Notes: generated by a model not told the origin, from the sequence alone. A stretch of 64,000 nt of DNA from Calothrix sp. HK-06 (GCF_001904745.1 NZ_MRCD01000037.1:1-64000), one strand, 5' to 3'; positions 19,132 through 29,497 are shown, counted from the first letter of the stretch. Numbers and translations are program-made.

Positions 19132-19734
19132 TTAACGTCGTTTTAATCTAAACAAGCTTTTTAGGGCTTGGCATAGCTTTTGATGAAAGGGTTTAGGCTT
19201 ACGGTAGTATGAGTATTTGTAGTTTGCTGGTGCTGCTGGTGGTCTGGTATGTTTACCGTGTAGGCGCCGTTCTAGTTCTGCTGCTTTTGTTAAGTCGGCA
19301 GTCGCACGCAGTTCTAAGCCAAGTTGCGAACAAACAAGTCCTCTATATTTGTATGCTTCTATATAAAGAGGGTTGAGACGAATTGCTTGGGTAAAATCAT
19401 TTAGGGCATCTTCGTATTTGTTCTGTTGTACGTTCGCAACTCCTGATTGATAAAATCTCTCTGCGCTTGATGAAAATGATTGTGAATTTACTTTTGTACG
19501 TTTGGGTTGAGGCGCCGTGGGTGTAGTTGGTATATATGATTTAAGTGTTCTATATGCTGTATTGATAATCTTCGTTCTTTCTTCTGCTTCGAGCTTTTTT
19601 ACTGGGTCTGCAATACTATCAGGATGCCATATTCTAATTAGTTGACGGTACGCACGTTTTATTTCTTCCTGTGATGCACCAGGTGATAATCCGAGAACTT
19701 CATATGCACGATTAATATCTATGCTGTCGCTCAT
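19132..19734 (-). CDS. J-domain protein with TPR repeats
   Basis: A 200-residue DnaJ-type co-chaperone-like protein. The N-terminal J domain (about 8-65) has YEVLGLSPGAS, a basic helix II and the diagnostic HPD in IRIWHPDS. After a Pro/Thr/Ser linker, two TPR-like units follow (about 90-155). The C terminus is strongly basic (KLCQALKSLFRLKRR). There is no Gly/Phe region or zinc finger, so it is a class C J protein expected to recruit DnaK to a TPR-bound client. It lies 48 bp downstream of the coiled-coil/WD40 gene on the same strand, so the two may be cotranscribed. Confidence 0.92.
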   Translation of the reverse strand: MSDSIDINRAYEVLGLSPGASQEEIKRAYRQLIRIWHPDSIADPVKKLEAEERTKIINTAYRTLKSYIPTTPTAPQPKRTKVNSQSFSSSAERFYQSGVANVQQNKYEDALNDFTQAIRLNPLYIEAYKYRGLVCSQLGLELRATADLTKAAELERRLHGKHTRPPAAPANYKYSYYRKPKPFHQKLCQALKSLFRLKRR

Positions 19735-19782
19735 ATTTGCCCACAGGCAGTAATGTAGTTAGATGTTACATATTTTAACGAA

Positions 19783-22227
19783 TTAATCGTTTGCTTTGCC
19801 TCGTCTTGGTATTTCACTTGTTCTATCGGCGCCATTTCCGACTATATCGCCAACGGGTAACAGCATGATTGTGCGGTCTGCGCTACCTGTGGCAAGAATT
19901 TTACCGTCGGGACTAAATGCGACGGTAAATACACGGTCTTCGTGCCCTGTGTAGGTTTTTAGTAAGGTTCCTGTATCAACTTGCCAAAGTCTTACTGTTT
20001 TATCACGACTGCCACTTGCTAGAACTCGACCGTTTGGGCTAAAGGCTACAGTATAAACACGGTCTTCATGACCTGTAAAGGTATTTATTTCTCTACCGTT
20101 TTCTAAGTTCCATAATTTAATTGTTTTATCCCAACTGCCACTTGCTAGGGTTTTACCATCTGGACTACTAGCAAGTGCGCTGACATCATCGGTATGTCGC
20201 GCGATAGTTAAGAATTTATGTTGCTCAAGGTGCCAAATCTTGATTGTATTATCATACCCTCCGGCGCCGCTGGCTAATATTTTACCGTTTGGGCTAAAGG
20301 CTAAACATAAGACATCATCGGAATGAGCTTTGAGGACATCAATTTCTCGACCGTCTATAGTCCATAGTTTAACGGTTTGGTCTTTACTACCACTGGCAAT
20401 AATGCGACCGTCTGGACTAAATGCAACGCAGTATACTCGGTCGTCATGTCCGTTAAATGTGTTAATTGCTTCTCCGGTTTGCACATTCCATAATCTAACT
20501 GTTGCATCGTCACTACCACTAGCTAATATTTGACCATTGGGACTAAATACAACCGAGTTTACTCCACCAGAAGATGATGTTTGTTTGTGTCCGGAAATTG
20601 TATTGTATTTTTGGTTAACTAAATTCCAAATATTTATTGTTTCGTCACAACTGCCGCTAGCTAGTAATGTTCCATCTGGACTAAATGCTATTGATAATAT
20701 TAAGTCAGAATGTTGTTTGAGCGTTGTAGGAAGTTGATAGGTGGTAACTTGTTGGGGAGATACAGATTGATTTGAGATTAGAGGTTGGTTTGTGGTAGTG
20801 GGTTGAGGTGGTGTTGGTTGAGGTGATGTTGGTTGAGGTGATGTTGGTTGAGGTGGGGATGGTGCTACATTAGCTTTTGCTTCTTGTTGAGCTACGGAAG
20901 GTTTATTGGTTGTAGTTTCTGGCTCAAGTCTACCTGATAGTCGCGCTATTTGAGATTTTATTTGCGAGATGTCTTCTTGCGTTTTTTGATTCGCTTGCTG
21001 CTGAGTTTGCTGTAGTTCTTGAATTGATGTACGAATCCAATTGAAGTTTTGCGCGATATTATCTATTTGTGCTAATCGCTGATTAATTGCATTTACATTA
21101 ACTTGTTGATTTGCTTGCAACTGCTCGATTTGTTTGGCTAATGTAGAACTTAATTCTGTAGTAAATATATCTAGGGCTGATAATTTTTGATTAATATTTT
21201 CTGTATTTTGCTGCTGGTTTTTTTGTAGTTCTTCAATTTGCTGTTGTGTTGCACTTAGTTGTTGGTTAAATCCACTTACTAATGCAGTAATGTTGAGTTG
21301 CTGATTTGTTTGGTATTGCTCTGCTTGTTTATTTGAGTTTGTATTGATTTGTCGGGTCAGTGAGTCGATTTGAGCTAATCTTTGATTTATTGCTTGCACG
21401 TTTTGCTGTTGGCTTTTTTGCATCTCCTCTAGTTGCTTTTGTGTATTCACTACTTGTTGTGTCACATTATCTACCTGAGCAAAACGCTGATTAATTTCTT
21501 GAATATTTATTTGCTGGTGCTGTAACTGCTCTACCTGCTGCTTTGTTGAATTTAGCTGTTGTGTAAAACCATCGATTTGAGTTAAGCGCTGATTAATAAT
21601 ATTGACGTTTTGCACCTGGTTTTGTCGTAACTGTTCAAGGTACTGCTGTGTTGCATTTAATTGCTGGGCAATATTATCTATTTGAGTTAAACGTTGATTA
21701 AGCGCATTTGGATTTGCTTGTTTGCTTAAAGCATCGAGTTGCGTCAATCTCTGATTTATAGAATCAATATTCTGCTGCTGTGAAGAGCGCATTTCCTCTA
21801 ATAGTCGTTGTGTAGCGTTTAACTGCTGGGCAATATTGTCAATTTGAGCCAAGCGCAGGTTGATAGCATTCACGGTGTTCTGCTGGGTTTGCTGAGTTTT
21901 AGAAATTTCAATACGGAACGATTCGGCTTGTTTTAGGCGTAAGTTGATTGCTTCTATATCTTGTTTCTCTTGGTTACGCAGTTGCTCAACTAGCTGTTGA
22001 GTTAAGCTTAATTGGGGGTTGGGTTGTCCTAATTGTCCGATTGAGTTTTCTTGGCGCCGTTGTAAAAAGCGCAAACGCTGTTGATTGGCTACATTTAATG
22101 CAATAGCGAGAGTCAAGGGGAAAATGGCGTAAGAATACTCTTGACTGATGAACGCTGCGAACGCACCCCATATACAGAGTCCCAACAACAGATATTCCAG
22201 AAAATCAATAGTGTTGCGTTTAGTCAT
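19783..22227 (-). CDS. Membrane-anchored coiled-coil protein with seven WD40 repeats
   Basis: The protein begins with two hydrophobic segments (about residues 8-55 from Met 22227) and continues with a coiled coil of about 380 residues. This is built from roughly ten degenerate repeats with the pattern INQRLAQIDNIAQQLNATQ, spaced about 30-35 residues apart. A Pro/Gln/Thr linker with PTSPQP units follows, then seven WD40 repeats (each with FSPDG or FSPNG, LASGS and a final WNL/WQV-like end), enough for one closed propeller. It is probably a scaffold held at the membrane by its N terminus. An in-frame start at 22263 would add 12 residues. The gene is divergent from tocopherol cyclase. Confidence 0.9.
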   Translation of the reverse strand: MTKRNTIDFLEYLLLGLCIWGAFAAFISQEYSYAIFPLTLAIALNVANQQRLRFLQRRQENSIGQLGQPNPQLSLTQQLVEQLRNQEKQDIEAINLRLKQAESFRIEISKTQQTQQNTVNAINLRLAQIDNIAQQLNATQRLLEEMRSSQQQNIDSINQRLTQLDALSKQANPNALNQRLTQIDNIAQQLNATQQYLEQLRQNQVQNVNIINQRLTQIDGFTQQLNSTKQQVEQLQHQQINIQEINQRFAQVDNVTQQVVNTQKQLEEMQKSQQQNVQAINQRLAQIDSLTRQINTNSNKQAEQYQTNQQLNITALVSGFNQQLSATQQQIEELQKNQQQNTENINQKLSALDIFTTELSSTLAKQIEQLQANQQVNVNAINQRLAQIDNIAQNFNWIRTSIQELQQTQQQANQKTQEDISQIKSQIARLSGRLEPETTTNKPSVAQQEAKANVAPSPPQPTSPQPTSPQPTPPQPTTTNQPLISNQSVSPQQVTTYQLPTTLKQHSDLILSIAFSPDGTLLASGSCDETINIWNLVNQKYNTISGHKQTSSSGGVNSVVFSPNGQILASGSDDATVRLWNVQTGEAINTFNGHDDRVYCVAFSPDGRIIASGSKDQTVKLWTIDGREIDVLKAHSDDVLCLAFSPNGKILASGAGGYDNTIKIWHLEQHKFLTIARHTDDVSALASSPDGKTLASGSWDKTIKLWNLENGREINTFTGHEDRVYTVAFSPNGRVLASGSRDKTVRLWQVDTGTLLKTYTGHEDRVFTVAFSPDGKILATGSADRTIMLLPVGDIVGNGADRTSEIPRRGKAND

Positions 22228-22229
22228 GA

Positions 22230-23474
<1,245 letters not shown>

Positions 23475-23493
23475 TCTGTGTAACAACTCTTTT

Positions 23494-23800
23494 GGGGCTG
23501 TAGCTCAGATGGATAGAGCGAGCGCCTCCTGAATAATCGGGCACCACAAAGGAAACTTTGTGCGTGAATGTGGTTAAACTCGGTGAAGCCTAAAAAGTGC
23601 GTGTAGTACTTCATGGTAATACCAAGCCAAGCCTAATCGTTATACACAGATAAATGTGTATAAATTTAGGAAGGTCTAGAGACTAAACAGCCACCACCTA
23701 AAGGTATCCAGACACCTATGGTGAAGATATAGTCCGGAGAGTGGGGAAACTCACACAAATCTGAAGCGCTAGGTCGCCAGTTCGAGGCTGGCCAGTCCTG
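23494..23800 (+). tRNA. tRNA-Arg(CCU) interrupted by a group I intron
   Basis: Exon 1 (23494-23530) has acceptor strand GGGGCTG, TA, D arm GCTC/GAGC, G26, anticodon stem AGCGC and loop start CTCCT. Exon 2 (23764-23800) supplies AA, GCGCT, variable loop AGGTC, T arm GCCAG/CTGGC around TTCGAGG, acceptor strand CAGTCCT and discriminator G. Joined, they fold into a complete cloverleaf of 74 nt with anticodon CCU and no encoded CCA. The intron lies between positions 36 and 37, the site reported for group I introns in tRNA-Arg(CCU) of other cyanobacteria. The protein-coding neighbours are unrelated. Confidence 0.93.
23531..23763 (+). ncRNA. Group I self-splicing intron (233 nt) in tRNA-Arg(CCU)
   Basis: The intron follows a U (the last exon base, expected to form the U-G wobble of P1 with the GGG at about 23539-23541) and ends in G. 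The core is visible: GACTA at 23681-23685 pairs with TAGTC at 23730-23734 (P7), within the conserved AAGATATAGTCC stretch. CACCA and TGGTG just inside form P8. There is no room for a homing endonuclease ORF, so it should be a ribozyme-only, vertically inherited or immobile intron. Confidence 0.9.
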
Positions 23801-23918
23801 TTTAATCAAAAAAAGAAAATAAAGTATTATATAAATCTTTGCATTTTTCTTCCTTGCGGATACAATTCAGAGTGCATCAGGTTATAGGATTATATTTTTT
23901 ATTTAAATTGCTCTAACT

Positions 23919-23997
23919 GTAGGTTGGGTCGAGGAACGTGACCCAACATAATATGTTTTGGTTTTGTTGGGTTCCACAAAGCCTCCACCCAACCTAC
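23919..23997. repeat. Inverted repeat GTAGGTTGGGT ... ACCCAACCTAC
   Basis: The 11-bp outer arms at 23919-23929 and 23987-23997 are perfect complements. An inner ACCCAACA/TGTTGGGT pair extends the fold. This is a common cyanobacterial dispersed palindrome. It lies between the tRNA and the YdcF-like gene. Confidence 0.85.
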
Positions 23998-24022
23998 GTA
24001 TTAATATTATTGAAAGAAAATT

Positions 24023-24625
24023 GTGACATCAGCAGAAACAACAAGACGTCATAGAACCTTGAATAAGCTAGTGTTTAAAGGTGTTCCTCGGTTTACAATT
24101 CTTGCCCTACCGCTAATGTTGCTGTTGGGTTACAGAGAAGTGCAAAATACTTTTATACAACCGGAAGCGATTTTAGTTCTAGGTGGCTCTACTAAAAGTC
24201 TAGAACGAGAAAAATTTACTGCAAAATTTGCTAAAGAGCATCCTAGTATACCAATTTGGATATCTGGTGGTAGTCCAAAGGCGCCAACAAAGAAAGTATT
24301 TGTAAAGCAAGGAGTAGATTTAAGGCGCCTACACTTAGATTACGATGCTGTAGACACTGTAACAAACTTTACTACACTTGTCGATGAACTTGAAGCACGC
24401 AAGATAAGAAAAGTATATTTGGTAACTTCAGATTATCATATGCGACGCGCGTCGGTTATCGGCGAAATTGTATTGGGTAGTAGAGGAATTGACTTTAAAG
24501 CAGTGTCCATACCTTCTGACGTTCCCCCAGAACCAATACAAAAAAGTGTCCGCGATGGAGTTCGCTCTATATTATGGTTAACCACAGGTTACACAGGAGC
24601 AAAAGGAGAACAGTTAAAGCAATAA
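24023..24625 (+). CDS. YdcF/DUF218-family membrane-associated protein
   Basis: A 200-residue protein with an N-terminal hydrophobic segment (about 18-35) and a DUF218 domain: AILVLGGSTKSLERE, PIWISGGSP, then TNFTTLVDEL, and VYLVTSDYHMRRA with the conserved His. Members include E. coli YdcF and SanA/ElyC-like envelope proteins, where the fold binds a nucleotide or lipid-linked glycan precursor. Biochemistry is largely unknown. The start is a GTG at 24023 without a strong Shine-Dalgarno. It is convergent with the DUF2288 gene, 6 bp apart. Confidence 0.88.
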   Translation: MTSAETTRRHRTLNKLVFKGVPRFTILALPLMLLLGYREVQNTFIQPEAILVLGGSTKSLEREKFTAKFAKEHPSIPIWISGGSPKAPTKKVFVKQGVDLRRLHLDYDAVDTVTNFTTLVDELEARKIRKVYLVTSDYHMRRASVIGEIVLGSRGIDFKAVSIPSDVPPEPIQKSVRDGVRSILWLTTGYTGAKGEQLKQ

Positions 24626-24631
24626 TATAAT

Positions 24632-24919
24632 TTATTTCTCTTTAACTAGCACATAAGGTTGTACGATTAAAGTATCAAACCGCTTAGTGCGGTCAGTATT
24701 CCAGGCGCCGAGTTGTTGAGGTGAAGGTTTAGTAATTAATGCTTCGTCTATCCAAACCTGGACTTCGTTGGTACTATCAGATGCAATGGCAACCCCAACA
24801 TCGAGTAGGTCAAGATGTGATGACACCAAAATAATTGCATCGCGTTGTGCATGAGGAACCAGCCAATCCCATTCCGCCTCATCTAGGTTTTCGATTAACT
24901 CTGTTCTAATATTTGACAT
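24632..24919 (-). CDS. DUF2288 domain protein
   Basis: A 95-residue acidic protein matching DUF2288: TELIENLDEAEWDWLVPHAQRD at the N terminus (positions 5-26), VVSSHLDL-type strand (ILVSSHLDLLDVGVAIA), and a C-terminal FDTLIVQPYVLVKE strand. It has no signal peptide or membrane segment. Its function is unknown. It is the last gene of a minus-strand run with the permease and acyltransferase upstream, separated by 111 bp. Confidence 0.85.
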   Translation of the reverse strand: MSNIRTELIENLDEAEWDWLVPHAQRDAIILVSSHLDLLDVGVAIASDSTNEVQVWIDEALITKPSPQQLGAWNTDRTKRFDTLIVQPYVLVKEK

Positions 24920-25030
24920 CCTACTGTTTATAATTCTTTACTAATTTCTTATTTTACCTTATTTTTATGAGTTATTATCATTTTTTGTAAAATTTGGCGC
25001 CTCATATAAAAATGGATGATAAATACTTTA

Positions 25031-26071
25031 CTATTCAACTTCTGCTTTCATTTCATCAATTTCAAATAGAGAGACAATGACACCAGCAACAGGGATAGAG
25101 ATAAAAATTCCTAGTAAACCTGCAACTCTGGCGCCTACTAATAAAGCAAAAAATACGACAACAGGATTTAAATTTAATGCTCCTTGCATCACCCTTGGAG
25201 AGATAAAATTATCTTGAATTTGTTGTAGAACAATACAGGCAACCAACACCTTTAATGCTAGCCAAACACTTTGAGATAGGACGATTAACGTTACTAAAGC
25301 AACTGCTAAAGTTGCTCCTATACCTGGAATTATATCTATAACGCCAACCATTACAGATAGTATTAAAGCAAAAGGAACTTGGAGCAAAGCAAATACGATA
25401 AATGTACTCAGAGTTAAAAACAAAGTAAGTATTAACTGACCACGAAAAAAACCTAAAAAGTTTTTCCTAACTATTTTTGTTATATGTGTTCTTCGTTGCT
25501 TGGGTGCAGCTTTCATTATAAGTTCCCATAATTTGCCGCCGTCTAATAACATGAAAAAAGCTACAACTGCAATGAAAATAAATGTGACAAAATTTGTGAT
25601 AAAGCCTTGAAATATAGTTAGACTTGTGGCTAACCATGATAATGCTTGATTTCGTAACTGTCCTTCAAAAACAGACAAGTCAATTTGGATATTACGACTA
25701 CGGAAAAACTCTTCTACCTGATTTGATAGCGGTACTAATGAATCTAAAAACCGAGTAACGCTGTCAATTAACTGCTGTCCTTGCGATATAATTGTCAAAC
25801 CAACAGTAACAGTTACTCCTGCAATAATAGTCATGCTAACCAAAAAAATTAATATTGTCGCAACACTATGCGGTATGTAACGTGTTAGCCATTTGACTGG
25901 GTAGCTAAGTAAAAAAGCAATAATTGCTGCAAATGCAAAAATAACAATTATTGATTCAAAATAAGCTAGTAGTTGAACGCTTGCCCACCCACATGCAACA
26001 AATAGCAGAAAACGAACTAACGATGAACTGCTAAGTCGCGACCACATATTTTTGGCTTCTAACCCTGTCAT
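25031..26071 (-). CDS. AI-2E family (PerM/TqsA-like) membrane protein
   Basis: A 346-residue inner-membrane protein with about eight hydrophobic segments: two pairs near the N terminus, a soluble middle part (about 110-150), and a C-terminal bundle with the family motifs FRGQLILTLFLT, IPGIGATLAV and VMQGALNLNPVVVFFALL. The family includes TqsA (autoinducer-2 export) and Na+/H+ antiporter-like members, so the substrate cannot be given. It lies 109 bp downstream of the plsC-like gene on the same strand. Confidence 0.9.
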   Translation of the reverse strand: MTGLEAKNMWSRLSSSSLVRFLLFVACGWASVQLLAYFESIIVIFAFAAIIAFLLSYPVKWLTRYIPHSVATILIFLVSMTIIAGVTVTVGLTIISQGQQLIDSVTRFLDSLVPLSNQVEEFFRSRNIQIDLSVFEGQLRNQALSWLATSLTIFQGFITNFVTFIFIAVVAFFMLLDGGKLWELIMKAAPKQRRTHITKIVRKNFLGFFRGQLILTLFLTLSTFIVFALLQVPFALILSVMVGVIDIIPGIGATLAVALVTLIVLSQSVWLALKVLVACIVLQQIQDNFISPRVMQGALNLNPVVVFFALLVGARVAGLLGIFISIPVAGVIVSLFEIDEMKAEVE

Positions 26072-26180
26072 ACTAAGTATTTATTGCTTTTTGTTAATTT
26101 GAAGCCAACTTAGCAAAATTCAAGCGTGCGTGAGTACTTCCTTGGAGCGTATTTCAATTTATCTATAGGAGTAAGAAGCA

Positions 26181-26816
26181 TTACCGACCTAAGTCGTGTA
26201 GCGCATTAATTGCTTCGGCGCATTTTTTGGTTATTTCTTCTAGTTCTTCTTTACTACCAGAGGTTGGCGCCTCTATTAATTGTCCTATTCGTACTGTTAC
26301 ACCTGCTGGACGAGGAATGGCGCCTTTTTTCTCAATTTCTTGTGTACCCCATAAGCATACAGGTAATATGGGAGCGTTACCTTTGGCTGCGAGTAGTGCG
26401 GCGCCGCGTTTAGGGTCAGTTATTTTACCAGTTTCGGTACGTGTACCTTGTAAAAAAACGCCAACAGCCCAACCGTTTTCTAAGTATTCCAACGCAGCAC
26501 GAATGGCTTTGGTGTCAGCGCTGCCACGACTCACAGGATAGGCGCCGTATAGCTGAATGGCTTTGCTTAAAAAAGGGATATCAAATAACTCTTTTTTTGC
26601 CATATATGCTACTGGTCGGCGAACACAATTCGACACAATCGGAGGGTCATAATTGCTTGCGTGGTTGCTAACTACTACCAGGGGACCTTCTTGTGGCACA
26701 TTTTCAATACCATGAATTATTCCCCGGAAGTACACATGAAGCATAGGCGCCACAACCGACCATTTGAACGCATGATAAAGAAGGAGGCTAGCAATTGGTT
26801 CGCGAATTCTGCTCAC
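26181..26816 (-). CDS. plsC: 1-acyl-sn-glycerol-3-phosphate acyltransferase
   Basis: A 211-residue PlsC-family acyltransferase that adds the second acyl chain to lysophosphatidic acid. Motif I is NHASNYDPP (HX4D), motif III appears as FLQGTRTETG in place of the usual FPEGTRS, and motif IV is ILPVCLWG. A hydrophobic stretch near the N terminus would associate with the membrane. The Glu-to-Gln change in motif III affects a residue that normally contacts the glycerol phosphate, but such variants occur in cyanobacterial paralogues. Precise acceptor specificity is therefore uncertain. Confidence 0.9.
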   Translation of the reverse strand: MSRIREPIASLLLYHAFKWSVVAPMLHVYFRGIIHGIENVPQEGPLVVVSNHASNYDPPIVSNCVRRPVAYMAKKELFDIPFLSKAIQLYGAYPVSRGSADTKAIRAALEYLENGWAVGVFLQGTRTETGKITDPKRGAALLAAKGNAPILPVCLWGTQEIEKKGAIPRPAGVTVRIGQLIEAPTSGSKEELEEITKKCAEAINALHDLGR

Positions 26817-26856
26817 AGTGGCTTACTTTAACTCAAACTGCATCCCAGCATATCAA

Positions 26857-26923
26857 AGAAACCGGGCTTCTATGCAAAATCGTTGTTTTCATTACAAAAT
26901 ATCAACAAAGAAGCCCGGTTTCT
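26857..26923. repeat. Palindromic repeat, copy C, overlapping a stop codon
   Basis: Arms at 26857-26870 and 26910-26923 are 14-bp perfect complements (AGAAACCGGGCTTC). The core between them (ATCGT, TTTTC, ATTACA, TATCAAC) matches copies at 5804, 50430 and 54487. The right arm runs into CTAG, which is the stop codon of the minus-strand PstS-like gene (26922-26924). Confidence 0.88.
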
Positions 26924-27992
26924 AGTTTTCCTCAATGATTTTTTGAACTTCGGGTGATTTGAGAAAATCTATAAAGGTTTTGACAGCAGGACTCATTGGT
27001 TCTTTATATATATAGAATAGCTGGCGCCGCAGTGGATATTTTTCAGAGTCTGGCATTAAACCATTGATGGGGATTACTCGTACACTTTGTTGATTGACTT
27101 GAGCATAGCTACCATAACTAATACCATCTGTTTGGAGTTTTTTGAGGATAGGAGTTGTTTCGTCGGTTGCATATGTAGTTATATTAGGTGTAATCCCAAA
27201 TTCGGCATTATTGAGAACTAGTTCACCGAATGCGTGACGGGTACCACTAACAGATGGTCGGTTTATAACTTGGATGGCACCCGAAGCACCACCAACTGCC
27301 GACCAATTGGTAATATTACCTTTAAAGATGTTTGCTACTTGGGCAGTTGTTAATCCTTGCTGGAATGGATTTTGTTTACCGACCACAACCGCAATTGCAT
27401 CACGCTTGACAAAATTGGCAACTAGTCCATTTGCTTGTTCTTGTGCGTTTAACGGTCGTGAGACAGCAGCGATATCTACTTGACCTGCGGTTACTTGTTG
27501 AATTCCCACATCTGAACCATTCGATGCAGTTTCGACGACCGAACCAGAACACTTTGACTCTATTAGTTCTTTGAGCATTTTGTTGATTCGTACCATGCTG
27601 GTGGAACCATTGATTCGCAGTTTGGTACCGGATGGTAAACAAGTTATGGTTGTCGGCGCGTTTTGTGTAAAATGCCAATAGCCTAAGCCAGCGAGTAATA
27701 TCAAGGCAAGTAGAATTAACGACAGTGAGATAATATTGAAATTCTTTGGCTTTGGTTTTTCGTTAAGAAGACTCTCTAAATACTTAATATCAGCATCCAA
27801 GACTGAGAGATGTTCCTCAACTTGAATTGCCTGCATCATCAGTTTTTTTGCTGTTGCTTCATCCCCAGATGTTTGAGCTGCATGTGCTTGTTGCTCAATG
27901 CTTTGCAGTTCGCGAAGTTTTTCTTCGTAAGAATATTTAGCAGTTTCTAATGCTTCTTGTGTATCTTTTAATGAATTTTTAGTCTGATTCAT
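26922..27992 (-). CDS. PstS-like substrate-binding protein with a coiled-coil and membrane anchor
   Basis: A 356-residue protein. The first 95 residues form a charged coiled coil. A single membrane helix follows (about 104-125, ISLSLILLALILLAGLGYW). The rest is a PBP-like domain of the phosphate-binding (PstS) group: LRINGSTSM, SKCSGSVVET, DIAAVSRPL, FKGNITNWS, then RPSVSGTRHAF and YGSYAQV. PstS proteins normally have an N-terminal lipobox; here a cytoplasmic coiled coil plus membrane anchor replaces it, so the domain may act as a sensor rather than deliver to an ABC transporter. It is 36 bp downstream of the kinase-GUN4 gene on the same strand. Confidence 0.87.
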   Translation of the reverse strand: MNQTKNSLKDTQEALETAKYSYEEKLRELQSIEQQAHAAQTSGDEATAKKLMMQAIQVEEHLSVLDADIKYLESLLNEKPKPKNFNIISLSLILLALILLAGLGYWHFTQNAPTTITCLPSGTKLRINGSTSMVRINKMLKELIESKCSGSVVETASNGSDVGIQQVTAGQVDIAAVSRPLNAQEQANGLVANFVKRDAIAVVVGKQNPFQQGLTTAQVANIFKGNITNWSAVGGASGAIQVINRPSVSGTRHAFGELVLNNAEFGITPNITTYATDETTPILKKLQTDGISYGSYAQVNQQSVRVIPINGLMPDSEKYPLRRQLFYIYKEPMSPAVKTFIDFLKSPEVQKIIEEN

Positions 27993-28028
27993 ATAATTGT
28001 ATTAAATAGAATTGTTGAGTCAAAGTTG

Positions 28029-29438
28029 CTAAATGGTAGTGACGCTGCACTGTGCCAACTTTAAAGCAATTATGTCCAGATAACGCCAATATTTATCACT
28101 TTCAGCCCAAATTCGCGAAGGAAAGTGTCCGGGTGGAGCTTCGTTGCTGAATTTGAGACTTTGGTGGAACAATATTGAGTTATAGCTTTGCCATTGTACA
28201 TGTTGACAAAACAACACGTAGTCTTTTCCGACACTCTCTAATATTTGATTCTGAATGCAAAAACCAAATTTACCATTACTCGCTTCTATCCAAAGGTGGT
28301 CTATTTTATGTAATTGTTCGCAGTTTATCAAGTTAATTTCGCTAGTTGTTATCTTAGTTTCTAGGGGTTTATTTAATGCCATGCATAATAATTTCCAAGT
28401 TTCTAAGTCAGCTTCTTTCCATTTCTGAGATTTAAGTAAAAGTTCAAGTTTGATATAATATATTTCTATTTTAGAAGTTTGACTCGTACTACTTGGAACT
28501 GTAACTGGAATGAATGTATCTAGAGGTAGTCTTGATAGTATTTGAGTACTAATAGGTGGTAACAATGAAAGCGCTTGCAGAACTTCTTGTGCTGATGAAT
28601 ACCGATGTGTTGGCTGAAATTGTAGTAATTTATCTAAAATTTGCCCCAATCCATCACTGATAATATTAGTAGCAGGTACAAAGTGACGCCAACACCAACT
28701 GGAACTGGCGCCATCATAGAGTTTTTCAACTGAGAAAACAGCCGTAATTAAACTAATACAGGTAACACCCAAGCTATATAAATCACTATTTTGAAAAACA
28801 GATCCTCTAAATTGCTCAGGTGCCGCATAATGTAAAGTACCAAGAGCGGTTGCTTGTTGAATAAAACTTGACGACTGTAAAACCTTGGCAACACCAAAAT
28901 CAATCAATACAGGTTTACCGTCACTCGTCCGGATGATAATATTGGGTGGCTTAATGTCACGGTGTAATATATTGTGTTCGTGAACAAACTTTAAAACGGG
29001 TAATATATCGTTTAACAGGCGCCGAATTTTAACTTCATTATAGGCGCCTTGAAGCAATTCTTGCTCTAAAGTCACACCCTCTATAAATTCCTGAACAATA
29101 TAAAGCCGTTGTTCGTGAGTAAAATATGCCAGAAGTGTGGGAATTTGCGGGTGGTTGCCTAAAGATTCTAAAACAACTGCTTCTTGCTCGAACAACTCCA
29201 CTGCTTTATTGACAACTTGCCTAGTACCAGTAAAAGTTAACTGCTTAATCGCACAGCAAGGTTTAGATGGTTTGTGTTCGTCAATAGCTAGAAATGTTTT
29301 TCCAAACCCTCCTTTACCCAGAATACTAATTGGTCGGTACCTTTGGAGTAATAAAAGCTTACTACCGCAACTCAGACAAACCTTAACTGTACTGAGGTTA
29401 TTTGGTTGTTGGCAATCTGGGTTGATACACAGTGTCAT
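28029..29438 (-). CDS. Ser/Thr protein kinase with zinc ribbon and GUN4-like domain
   Basis: A 469-residue protein: N-terminal zinc ribbon (CINPDCQQ then CLSCGSK, four Cys), kinase domain (about 30-290; GKGGFGKTF glycine loop, CCAIKQ lysine, HRDIKPPNI, LIDFGVAK), and a GUN4-like C-terminal domain (about 325-460: LELLLKSQKWKEADLET, then the conserved LWIEASNGKFGF). GUN4 binds porphyrins and stimulates Mg-chelatase, so this architecture could link tetrapyrrole state to phosphorylation; kinase-GUN4 fusions are known in cyanobacteria but their ligands are poorly defined. It lies just upstream of the PstS-like gene and may be cotranscribed. Confidence 0.92.
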   Translation of the reverse strand: MTLCINPDCQQPNNLSTVKVCLSCGSKLLLLQRYRPISILGKGGFGKTFLAIDEHKPSKPCCAIKQLTFTGTRQVVNKAVELFEQEAVVLESLGNHPQIPTLLAYFTHEQRLYIVQEFIEGVTLEQELLQGAYNEVKIRRLLNDILPVLKFVHEHNILHRDIKPPNIIIRTSDGKPVLIDFGVAKVLQSSSFIQQATALGTLHYAAPEQFRGSVFQNSDLYSLGVTCISLITAVFSVEKLYDGASSSWCWRHFVPATNIISDGLGQILDKLLQFQPTHRYSSAQEVLQALSLLPPISTQILSRLPLDTFIPVTVPSSTSQTSKIEIYYIKLELLLKSQKWKEADLETWKLLCMALNKPLETKITTSEINLINCEQLHKIDHLWIEASNGKFGFCIQNQILESVGKDYVLFCQHVQWQSYNSILFHQSLKFSNEAPPGHFPSRIWAESDKYWRYLDIIALKLAQCSVTTI

Positions 29439-29497
29439 AGATGTAAGAGATAGTTACCTCTAATCTATTCAACTCAGATTAAGAATATATTAATGAG

